Source: Anaerolineales bacterium
GTDB taxonomy: Bacteria; Chloroflexota; Anaerolineae; Anaerolineales; Villigracilaceae
Reading direction: 5' to 3'
Length of the DNA stretch: 64,000 bases
Assembly: GCA_030583905.1 (NCBI GenBank)
Contig: CP129481.1
Coordinates: 496,001-560,000, forward strand
This document shows, in pieces, positions 33,559 to 40,853 of the stretch (position 1 is the first letter of the stretch; each line of letters starts with the position of its first letter). A program made the position numbers and the translations under genes. A model generated the notes under the pieces. The model was not told the origin of the DNA, did not search any database, and saw only the letters and a program-made list of their open reading frames with translations.

Positions 33559-33587
33559 CCAGAAAATCAGAATTTCTGATTTTCTGG
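33559..33587. promoter_or_regulatory. Palindromic operator candidate of the AbrB/PIN operon
   Basis: Arms CCAGAAAATCAGAA and TTCTGATTTTCTGG are exact 14-base mirrors around one T. The minus-strand 3' end of the palindrome runs into the GGAG ribosome binding site of the antitoxin, 9 bases before its ATG. Confidence 0.65.
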
Positions 33588-33719
33588 AATTCTACCATAA
33601 AGCTCCACTCTGTGCCTCCCCACCACCGCGTACAACACCTTCTCCCGCCGTTCATCTTCATCTTTCTGCAAATCGTGGATGTCGCCATCTGCTTCAATGA
33701 CCAGCCTCACCTTGTGGCA
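33567..33719 (-). pseudogene. Fragment of a DUF559 gene
   Basis: Reading the minus strand from 33719 gives CHKVRLVIEADGDIHDLQKD and then EDERREKVL. These 29 residues match the intact protein at 34319-34834 (residues 62-90) in 24 positions. After KVL the likeness ends, and the frame runs to a TGA inside the palindrome. No start codon or N-terminal half is present. It lies directly behind higA, so higBA sits between a whole and a broken DUF559 copy, as left by a partial duplication. Confidence 0.75.
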
Positions 33720-33736
33720 GGTGACAGTGGAAGTCC

Positions 33737-34135
33737 CTACAAAAACACAGCGCTTGACACCTTGAATTTTTTCGCCAAAAATCGAATCTGGCGGACATTC
33801 AATTCGCGCTTTCCATTCAATATTTCAGAGACCACACCTTGCGAGCCGACCTCTGGCAGATCGGATTGGGTCAAGCCATGCTCTTCCATGAGAAAACGTA
33901 ACACTTCAGCGCCCGTAGCGTCAGGGATTGGATAATTTTCTTCTTCATAGATTTCAATAAGCGTGCCAAGCGTATCCAACAACCCATAAAGCGGATGTTT
34001 CTCATTATCCCCGATCTCATCCAATAATTCATTGAGCCGTTTGACCGCCGCGTTGTATTCGCGCTCGTTGCGAATGGACAGCAATGGCGCAATATTTGCC
34101 CAGTGGACTTCAAGTTCTTTAGTTGCGAGAGTCAT
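33737..34135 (-). CDS. higA: HigA-type antitoxin (HTH)
   Basis: This 132-residue protein matches the HigA antitoxins that follow HigB-type toxins. The N-terminal helical part (WANIAPLLSIRNEREYNAAVKRL) is typical. The C-terminal helix-turn-helix is at about residues 83-125 (LMEEHGLTQSDLPEVGS, then VVSEILNGKRELNVRQIRFL). Its ATG overlaps the toxin stop by 4 bases, so the two are translated together. It should bind its own promoter with the toxin. Confidence 0.9.
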   Translation of the reverse strand: MTLATKELEVHWANIAPLLSIRNEREYNAAVKRLNELLDEIGDNEKHPLYGLLDTLGTLIEIYEEENYPIPDATGAEVLRFLMEEHGLTQSDLPEVGSQGVVSEILNGKRELNVRQIRFLAKKFKVSSAVFL

Positions 34136-34419
34136 TTTTTCCAGTCTCCTCGGTCATATTCTGCATGGGTTAGAACATGACGGACATACACTTTGCCGCG
34201 ATTGAAATGAATGGACGTGATCAACCTGTATTTATTGCCGCCGATATTGAAGATGACCCAATGGTCAAGTTTGTCAGCAGACGGGAAAACCTGTCTTAGT
34301 TCGGCAAAGGAGTGAAACTCAGTTTTTTGCACGATCTTGAACCAACGCTGTAACGCCATGCGGCTGTCGGGATGTTTTTCCCAGAATTGGATGAGCGTTT
34401 TGCGGGTGATGATGTGCAT
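34132..34419 (-). CDS. higB: HigB-type mRNA interferase toxin
   Basis: This 95-residue toxin of the HigB family would cut mRNA on the ribosome. Segments RKTLIQFWEKHPDSRMALQRWF, VFNIGGNKYRLI-like VIFNIGGNKYRLIT and YVRHVLTHAEYDRGDW are diagnostic and in the usual order. The toxin-first gene order is normal for higBA. The start has no ribosome binding site, but TATAAA lies 13 to 8 bases before the ATG, so a promoter within the upstream DUF559 gene could give a near-leaderless mRNA. Confidence 0.9.
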   Translation of the reverse strand: MHIITRKTLIQFWEKHPDSRMALQRWFKIVQKTEFHSFAELRQVFPSADKLDHWVIFNIGGNKYRLITSIHFNRGKVYVRHVLTHAEYDRGDWKK

Positions 34420-34834
34420 GGACTATTTTATATCTCAATTTGAGATATTTAGCAAGGGGCAGATTATTGCCTTTAACAAACTCTCTGATCTTCCCCACCA
34501 CCGCGGACAGGTTCTTCACGACCTCATCATTCCCAAAGCGGACAATCCTCAGCCCCAACGCGGACAACACCTTCTCCCGTCGTTCATCTTCCTCTTTCTG
34601 CAAGTCGTGGATATCCCCATCTACTTCAACGACCAACCCCGCCTTGTGACAGTAAAAATCGACAATGAATCCCTGAATGACCTGCTGCCTCCGAAAGTGG
34701 ACTCCCAGCTTATTCGCCCGTAATTCTTCCCACAAGAGTTTCTCGGCGGGAGTCATCTCGCGGCGCAGTTCCTTGGCGCGTTGAAGTTTTTCTTTGGTGA
34801 CTTTTTGATTCGTGACGATGTTTTTGATGGGCAT
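34319..34834 (-). CDS. DUF559 protein (Vsr-like fold)
   Basis: This 171-residue protein is of the DUF559 family, related to very-short-patch repair endonucleases. The N-terminus is KELRREMTPAEKLLWEELRA, the core LGVHFRRQQVIQGFIVDFYC with GLVVEVDGDIHD (catalytic acidic residues), and then DERREKVLSALGLRIVRFGN. The normal family length is reached near residue 125-135. Residues 139-171 are read from the first 100 bases of higB in another frame and look like random sequence, so the original stop seems to be lost. These genes often move with repetitive or defence DNA. Activity is not demonstrated. Confidence 0.8.
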   Translation of the reverse strand: MPIKNIVTNQKVTKEKLQRAKELRREMTPAEKLLWEELRANKLGVHFRRQQVIQGFIVDFYCHKAGLVVEVDGDIHDLQKEEDERREKVLSALGLRIVRFGNDEVVKNLSAVVGKIREFVKGNNLPLAKYLKLRYKIVHAHHHPQNAHPILGKTSRQPHGVTALVQDRAKN

Positions 34835-34975
34835 GGCGGAATTCTAACCCCTCTCCCGTCTCCCCTGAAGGGGAGAAGCTAAGACCATCCAATCAAATGT
34901 GACTTGCTTTGCCAAAGTCCGTGCCAGCGGACAAGATAAAAGCCGCGCCCATGTCCTTCCCTTCATCGTATAAAC

Positions 34976-35004
34976 AAGAACTCCGAGATAATTTCGGAGT
35001 TCTT
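34976..35004 (-). terminator. Terminator of the SIR2 gene
   Basis: AAGAACTCCGA and TCGGAGTTCTT form an 11-bp stem with a 7-base loop, 33 bases after the SIR2 gene stop. The 202-base gap to the DUF559 gene also holds a small CTCCCCTGAAGGGGAG hairpin (near 34858) and no gene. Confidence 0.75.
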
Positions 35005-35036
35005 AAGGCTGTTGATTGCAATTAAATATCTTGAAT

Positions 35037-37463
35037 TTATTGGGATGTTTTTTGAAGCAATGTATACAGGGAATTCTGACATTTACGAATACGCCAATCT
35101 TTTTGACGCTCTTTTGGGAGCATGTTTATTCGTGTTATTACATCACTAGCAGCCTTTTGCAAAGTTTCCACATGCTTAGTTTGCATGTCAACTGAATACA
35201 TATCATAAAAACTTTCATATAGACTTGCTACCTTGAACGGAAAGTGTAATCTTTCCTTTTTCGCCTGAATATGTATCAACCTATGAGCCTCTACAAAATC
35301 GCTCATAGCATCTTGGATATTTCTTTTCTCCTTTACGGCTCTATTAATAAGAAACTCAGCATACCTATTGTCAATCTGGAAAGTATCAAACCACGGAAGA
35401 TCATCTGCTAAAGAATATGCCGTTTGGAAGTATTTTTCAGTCTGCTCGAATTCTTCCAAGACCTCACAAGCAATTGCATATTGAAGCCAAAACAAGGGAT
35501 AGTTATTAATGGTATTGAAGTTTTTTATTGTCGCGTAATATCTGATTATTTCCGATTTGGTGCTGTTATTTTTGGGCAAAAGTTCCTGCAAACTACTAAA
35601 GCGCATCAAGAGGTTTTTTACATCGAAGTGAAACTGAATTGGCTTGGCGAGCCGATTGGATGTTTGCATCAGTTTAATCAATACATCAGCTAGAGTTTTA
35701 ACGTCAACGACATTGCGCAAGATATGCTTTGCAGTTACTGATGACTTAAAAGTAATACTGTTCTTCTGAAAATCAATCAACTGTCGAACCGCAGCATCTT
35801 GCTTGAAATTAGAATCCAAAATCTGATTACCCCAATAATCAATAAGCCTCTCAATACTTGGCGTCTTGTTCAGAGTGTTCAAGACCATTATTGTTATTAA
35901 GATTTGATAGTATGATTTCTTATGTTTTATATTCTCGATAATAGTTTCGAGTTTGGAAATAATGTTAGGTGACTTTAAGAGTTCGAGCAAAATCCCTTGA
36001 AATTCACCGCCACAGTTTACGGATAAAAACTCAAGTTTCTTTGCCCAGGATTTATTCTTATGCTCGCCCCATAGTCCAAATTCATCAAACACATTAGCAA
36101 ACCATTTGATTTCAAGATCGGTTAAATTATCAACGGGTATTTCTTTAACTTCAAGGTCGGGGAACATTTCGCTTAATCTGTCAATATTTACATCGTGAAG
36201 CGAAGTTCGTGATGTTAGGATAACGGAACATCTATCATCCGAGATTTGGGATATATGCCTAATTGGCTCCATCCAGTCGGTATAGTTCTCAATTATTATT
36301 ATCTTTTTTCCAGAATCATGAAAAACACTATCTATTTGTTCCAAAATATCGTCACTATTTTCAAGGAGAGTGTAAACATTAAAACCTGCTTGACTTGCTC
36401 TGTACTTGATTCCTTCGAGCAATAACGATTTTCCATTTCCTAACTCAGAATGAATAACTATTACAGACTGCTCATATCTAATCTGCTCTAAAACAAAGCC
36501 CAATTGTGGTCTTTCCAAGAAATATTTTATTTCACCATTAAGACTGTTTACCAAATAAGATGTATCTATATATCCTTGCAGGAATAGAGAAAACAAATCT
36601 TTGTCCAAGTATTCTTTTTTCTCTACTGGAACAATGTATTTTTCAATTACAGAACTCGAAAACCCAGAATCAATTGGCGGAACATAATTCTTTGAAACCG
36701 TTTTTACTTCAACAGAAAAAGAAGAAGTGTCCAACCCAGTAATTTCCCCAAATTTAGAGCATGAATTTATTGTCGCTTTACCAGGAGACCCAATTACGAA
36801 AAAGCATTTCTCTTTGAGTGCTTCCGACTCCATTAGGATTCGTTTTATATCCAAATCTGCTAACGAATATCCAACAAAAAATACCGACTGGGCAGATTTA
36901 ATGTCTGTCCTAAAAAGAGACACCCAAGAAGTGTCTTCAATAGAGGAAGTTAGGTAACTTGTCTCTGTTAATTTAAATTCCGATGTCAGAGTATTTCTAT
37001 CAAGCCGATCAATATAACCATTCAAATGCACGCATAAAGTATTTAACTCTGGAATATCACGGATATTATCGTTTATCGTTACAGGAACTAACTTTTTCCC
37101 ATTTTCAGAGTATGCCTTCTCCATGACATTGTCATAATTTGTGGTGTATATGCGTTTCCAAGGAATACCTGCAATAACAGACTGTGCTGATGTGATAACC
37201 TTCGCGGTAAATTCATTGTGCAACTCGTCAATTAATTTGTCTTTCCCGTTTGCTGATATGTATTCTTCTGCTGCATCATCTAAAGAGATTTCGTCCAGTT
37301 GAGTCCCCGTTATTCCAGATAACTCTGCTAAATGCTTTGCTAATTTTCTACCTGTCTTGAATGATACACCCCTTAAGTTTTGAGCATCAACAGAAAATCC
37401 AGCACCGATAAATAATATAGATTTACCTGAGAGAGCAAATTCAATTCCTTCTTGTAGATTCAT
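35037..37463 (-). CDS. SIR2-domain protein with P-loop NTPase module, probable anti-phage NADase
   Basis: This 808-residue protein is markedly AT-rich. The N-terminal 210 residues are a SIR2-like domain: SILFIGAGFS (GAGFS 20-24), TTNYD (107-111), VHLNGY with candidate catalytic H146, and GYSLAD (198-203). Residues 330-425 are a P-loop module with Walker A SELGNGKS (339-346), a Walker B-like IIIIEN and LTSRTS, as in STAND ATPases. The remaining 380 residues are helical and lack visible repeats; they would be the sensor. SIR2 plus STAND is the plan of Avs5-like and other sirtuin defence proteins that deplete NAD on infection. The neighbouring toxin-antitoxin genes support a defence role. The trigger is unknown. 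Confidence 0.8.
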   Translation of the reverse strand: MNLQEGIEFALSGKSILFIGAGFSVDAQNLRGVSFKTGRKLAKHLAELSGITGTQLDEISLDDAAEEYISANGKDKLIDELHNEFTAKVITSAQSVIAGIPWKRIYTTNYDNVMEKAYSENGKKLVPVTINDNIRDIPELNTLCVHLNGYIDRLDRNTLTSEFKLTETSYLTSSIEDTSWVSLFRTDIKSAQSVFFVGYSLADLDIKRILMESEALKEKCFFVIGSPGKATINSCSKFGEITGLDTSSFSVEVKTVSKNYVPPIDSGFSSSVIEKYIVPVEKKEYLDKDLFSLFLQGYIDTSYLVNSLNGEIKYFLERPQLGFVLEQIRYEQSVIVIHSELGNGKSLLLEGIKYRASQAGFNVYTLLENSDDILEQIDSVFHDSGKKIIIIENYTDWMEPIRHISQISDDRCSVILTSRTSLHDVNIDRLSEMFPDLEVKEIPVDNLTDLEIKWFANVFDEFGLWGEHKNKSWAKKLEFLSVNCGGEFQGILLELLKSPNIISKLETIIENIKHKKSYYQILITIMVLNTLNKTPSIERLIDYWGNQILDSNFKQDAAVRQLIDFQKNSITFKSSVTAKHILRNVVDVKTLADVLIKLMQTSNRLAKPIQFHFDVKNLLMRFSSLQELLPKNNSTKSEIIRYYATIKNFNTINNYPLFWLQYAIACEVLEEFEQTEKYFQTAYSLADDLPWFDTFQIDNRYAEFLINRAVKEKRNIQDAMSDFVEAHRLIHIQAKKERLHFPFKVASLYESFYDMYSVDMQTKHVETLQKAASDVITRINMLPKERQKDWRIRKCQNSLYTLLQKTSQ

Positions 37464-37566
37464 TTTGAGTTCTCCTTGGACGATCTGCTAAATTGATTAT
37501 AACATTTGAAAACCATATCTCTTTATGCGGGCTAACAGTCAGCGTAGCGCAAAACCCCAAGAAACC

Positions 37567-37597
37567 GAATCAACTTCCAGTTAAGAATGAAGCGGTG
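37567..37597. repeat. 31-bp dispersed repeat, copy 2
   Basis: This is the same sequence as 6692-6722 with one change (T for A at base 22). It lies about 100 bases upstream of the SIR2 gene start. Behind it, a further short element with the CTTCGTG-N4-TTCGTGGTTA pattern leads into the ettA promoter region. Confidence 0.8.
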
Positions 37598-37669
37598 CTT
37601 TTCATCTTCCCATTAAACCTTCGTGTACTTCGTGGTTAAAAAACAATCATCGGGTAAAATACCGCCACC

Positions 37670-39343
37670 ATGTCAAACGAAACCACACAAGTCATCTACT
37701 CAATGAATAAGGTCGGCAGAATCGTCCCGCCCAACAAACAAATTCTGCGCGACATCTCGCTCGGCTTCTACCTCGGCGCCAAGATCGGCGTGCTCGGTCT
37801 CAACGGTGCGGGCAAATCCACCTTACTGCGCATCATGGCAGGCGTCGATAACGACTACATCGGCGAGATCTCGCAATCCAAAGGCTACACCGTCGGCTTG
37901 CTCGAGCAGGAACCCAAACTCGACGAAAGCAAGACCGTGATGGAAGTCGTCAAAGAGGCGGTACAGCCCATCGTCGAAATGCTGGCGCGCTTCGATGAGG
38001 TCAACGCCAAATTCGCCGAACCCGACGCCGACTTCGACGCCCTCGTCGCCGAGCAAGCCAAACTGCAGGAGCAACTCGACAAGCACGACGCCTGGAACCT
38101 CGACAGCCGCCTCGAACTCGCCATGGACGCCCTGCGCTGCCCGCCGTCGGATACGCCCATCAACGTCTGCTCAGGCGGAGAAAAGCGCCGCGTCGCGCTC
38201 ACCCGACTGCTGCTCACCGAACCCGACATTCTCCTGCTCGACGAACCCACCAACCACCTCGACGCCGAGTCTGTGGCGTGGCTCGAACATCACCTGCGCG
38301 ACTACAAAGGCACCGTCATCGCCGTCACCCACGACCGCTACTTCCTCGACAACGTCGCAGGCTGGATCCTCGAACTCGACCGCGGCTACGGCATCCCCTA
38401 CAAAGGCAACTACTCCTCCTGGCTCGAACAAAAACAGGAGCGCATCCGCCTCGAAGAAAAATCCGAAAGCCAGCGACAAAAGACTCTCAACCGCGAACTC
38501 GAATGGATTCGCATGTCGCCCAAAGCGCGTCAATCCAAAGGACAAGCCCGCGTCACTGCCTATGAAAAATTATTGAGTCAAGAAGCCGAAGCGCGCCGCG
38601 AAGAACTGGAAATTTACATCCCGCCTGGACCTCGCCTCGGTGACGTTGTTTTTGAATTTGACAAAGTCACCAAGAGTTACGGTGACCGCCTCATTCTTGA
38701 CGAGTTTTCTGCTTCTGTTCCCCCTGGCTCTATCGTCGGGATAGTGGGTCCCAACGGCGCAGGCAAGACCACCCTGCTCAAGATGATCACAGGACAAGAA
38801 AAACCCGACAGCGGCACGGTCAAGATCGGCGAGACCGTCAAACTCTCCTACGTCGACCAAAACCGCACCCTCGACCCCGAGAAAACCGTCTACGAAGAAA
38901 TCTCGCAAGGCGCCGACTTCCTCGAACTTGGCAAGCGCAAGATCAACTCACGTGCCTACTGCGCCTCCTTCAACTTCCAAGGCTCCGACCAGCAAAAGAA
39001 AGTCGGCATCCTTTCAGGCGGTGAACGCAACCGCGTCCACCTCGCCAAGACCCTCACCGAAGGCGCCAACGTCATCCTACTCGACGAACCCACCAACGAC
39101 CTCGACGTCAACACCCTGCGCGCCCTCGAAGAAGCCATCGAAGAATTTGCAGGCGTCGCCCTCGTCGTCAGCCACGACCGCTGGTTCCTCGACCGCATCT
39201 GCACCCACATTGTTGTGTTCGAAGGTGATTCTGTGGCGAAGATGTATATCGGGAATTGGTCTGACTATGAAGCGATGATGGTTGAAAAGTTTGGGAAAGA
39301 TTTAACTCCCCATAGAGTCAAATATCGCACGATAAAACGGTAA
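37670..39343 (+). CDS. ettA: Energy-dependent translational throttle protein EttA (ABC-F)
   Basis: This 557-residue ABC-F ATPase gates entry of the ribosome into elongation. MSNETTQVIYSMNKVGRIVPP and KQILRDISLGFYLGAKIGVLG are the EttA-specific start. The first domain has GLNGAGKST, CSGGEKRRVALTRLL and LLLLDEPTNHLD. The EttA linker with RNRELEWIRMSPKARQSKGQAR-like sequence lies near residues 270-300. The second domain has GPNGAGKTT, LSGGERNRVHLAKTL and ILLDEPTNDLDV. Length and motifs fit the family. TAAAAT ends 9 bases before the ATG and no ribosome binding site is seen. A 28-bp palindrome follows the stop. Confidence 0.92.
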   Translation: MSNETTQVIYSMNKVGRIVPPNKQILRDISLGFYLGAKIGVLGLNGAGKSTLLRIMAGVDNDYIGEISQSKGYTVGLLEQEPKLDESKTVMEVVKEAVQPIVEMLARFDEVNAKFAEPDADFDALVAEQAKLQEQLDKHDAWNLDSRLELAMDALRCPPSDTPINVCSGGEKRRVALTRLLLTEPDILLLDEPTNHLDAESVAWLEHHLRDYKGTVIAVTHDRYFLDNVAGWILELDRGYGIPYKGNYSSWLEQKQERIRLEEKSESQRQKTLNRELEWIRMSPKARQSKGQARVTAYEKLLSQEAEARREELEIYIPPGPRLGDVVFEFDKVTKSYGDRLILDEFSASVPPGSIVGIVGPNGAGKTTLLKMITGQEKPDSGTVKIGETVKLSYVDQNRTLDPEKTVYEEISQGADFLELGKRKINSRAYCASFNFQGSDQQKKVGILSGGERNRVHLAKTLTEGANVILLDEPTNDLDVNTLRALEEAIEEFAGVALVVSHDRWFLDRICTHIVVFEGDSVAKMYIGNWSDYEAMMVEKFGKDLTPHRVKYRTIKR

Positions 39344-39349
39344 TGTCCC

Positions 39350-39377
39350 GTAGGGGCGACGCATGCGTCGCCCCTAC
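39350..39377. repeat. Perfect 28-bp palindrome after ettA
   Basis: Left arm GTAGGGGCGACGCA is followed by its exact mirror. It fits in the 39-base gap between ettA and a convergent gene. It is the same element as the inner part of 738-777, with paired compensatory changes. Confidence 0.85.
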
Positions 39378-39382
39378 ATTTT

Positions 39383-40168
39383 TTACTTCAACCCCTCCGC
39401 CAGTTCGATCAAGCCCTCCATGTCGAGATATTCAATGGAATGTATATCGCCGTACCTGGTCAGCTCGAACCAGACTCCGTCCTTGAACCAGCGCAGGCGG
39501 AAGATGGGCGCATCGGAATTCCACGTGGCGGAGGTCTCGCCTGCCATGACGACGAACGTGCCTTGCGTGTACTCCGCATCCACGCCGCCAACCTTCACTG
39601 GGACAATGGCGTTCGCGGGGACCTGATCCCACTCGGATTGGAGGAAGCCAGCCTGCGATTGCATGAGAATGAGGTTGCCCCCGCCGCCCGGTACAGCGTA
39701 TTCAATGCTGACATAATTTCCGTACATGCGTGCGCCGAGATATTCAAAGCCCTGCGGCACGGACGGCAGTTCGACGAGGTTGAAGCCAGCCAGTGCTTCG
39801 GCTTCCGCGACGCTGATCAGCGGTGAGGGCGGCATGGCGGTCGGGGCGGACGCATCCGTTTGCGCAACGGGTTCTTCGAGCGGGAACGATTCGCTTTGCG
39901 CGCGGGTGAACAGTTGGATGATGCTTTGCGCAAAAGCGCGTCCCTGCGGAGTGACGAAGGCGAGTGCCAGCAGGGCAACGATCGCCAGGGTTGCATAAGC
40001 GACGCGGGGAATGCGGCGCGGTTGGGTTGTGTTCATATTTGCTCCTTGTTGTTTGTTGGCTCCCGCAACAAGGCTGGTCTTCACAGAGCGCCAGAGATTC
40101 ACTTCCGAGGAGGGAACTTTCTCTTCGAGGGCGTCCTGCAAAATGGACTGTACTTTCTTCTTGTCCAT
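39383..40168 (-). CDS. Membrane-anchored DUF4367-like protein, probable sigma-factor partner
   Basis: This 261-residue protein has a short cytoplasmic N-terminus (MDKKKVQSILQDALEEKVP), one transmembrane helix near residues 55-72 (RVAYATLAIVALLALAFVTP) and a long extracellular part. The C-terminal 140 residues (ALAGFNLVELPSVPQGFEYL and later GVDAEYTQGTFVVMAGE) resemble DUF4367. It follows an ECF sigma factor gene by 9 bases, the usual position for an anti-sigma factor. No zinc-binding HxxxCxxC motif is seen, so the anti-sigma role is inferred from position and topology. Confidence 0.65.
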   Translation of the reverse strand: MDKKKVQSILQDALEEKVPSSEVNLWRSVKTSLVAGANKQQGANMNTTQPRRIPRVAYATLAIVALLALAFVTPQGRAFAQSIIQLFTRAQSESFPLEEPVAQTDASAPTAMPPSPLISVAEAEALAGFNLVELPSVPQGFEYLGARMYGNYVSIEYAVPGGGGNLILMQSQAGFLQSEWDQVPANAIVPVKVGGVDAEYTQGTFVVMAGETSATWNSDAPIFRLRWFKDGVWFELTRYGDIHSIEYLDMEGLIELAEGLK

Positions 40169-40177
40169 GTGTGACTC

Positions 40178-40732
40178 CTATCGTGTGGTTTCCATCAGAT
40201 CGCGCAGGCGTTGGCGTGCATCCCTGAGCCACCATTTGATGGTGCTGAGCGGTCGCTCCATGCGTTCGGACATGTCCGCTTCGCTGAGGTCGAGGAAGTA
40301 GCGCATCACGACCACGGCGCGCTGTTCTGGCGGCAGGGATTGGATCGCCTCCAGGATGTGCTCGCGGACCTGCTTCTCCTCCAGCCATTGCTCAGGCTGG
40401 GGTGCAGGATCAGCCAACAGCGCCGCGAGAGGCGAAGCGTCCTCGTCCAGATCTTCCAATGAAACATTGCGCTGCATCCGTTTGGCAAGTTTGAGCGCGT
40501 CGTTGACGACGATCCGAAAGAACCACGGTGCGAAGGGACGTTCCTCGTCGAACTGGTGGATGCGTTCCGCGGCTTTGACGAACGCCGATTGAGCAACGTC
40601 CTCCGCCAGCGTGCGGTCGTAAAGGATGAGGTACGCGGCATGCACCGCCCGAGCCTGATACCGATTGACCAAGATTTCAAGGCTGTCGAGGTGACCTTGT
40701 TTGATGCGGGAGATTGCGGTTCGATCTTCCAT
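40178..40732 (-). CDS. ECF-type RNA polymerase sigma factor
   Basis: This 184-residue sigma factor has region 2 (LEILVNRYQARAVHAAYLIL, then DRTLAEDVAQSAFVKAAERI) and region 4 (LPPEQRAVVVMRYFLDLSEADMSE, then PLSTIKWWLRDARQRL), and lacks regions 1 and 3 as ECF factors do. The start MEDRTAISRIKQGH is preferred because an AAGGT-like site precedes it; the longer frame adds an unlikely tail. A TATAAT lies about 28 bases upstream. It is co-transcribed with the membrane protein downstream, which may hold it inactive. The signal is unknown. Confidence 0.9.
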   Translation of the reverse strand: MEDRTAISRIKQGHLDSLEILVNRYQARAVHAAYLILYDRTLAEDVAQSAFVKAAERIHQFDEERPFAPWFFRIVVNDALKLAKRMQRNVSLEDLDEDASPLAALLADPAPQPEQWLEEKQVREHILEAIQSLPPEQRAVVVMRYFLDLSEADMSERMERPLSTIKWWLRDARQRLRDLMETTR

Positions 40733-40853
40733 GCACGGACCTTTCAGGAGAATTCTCTGATTATAGTATCCGCGAGGAGGAGAAAAGATAGTAAAAGAGA
40801 CCGCCACTTTTTGAGCAGCAGTCTCCTTTGTTTACGATGCAGAACTTCAGGTA

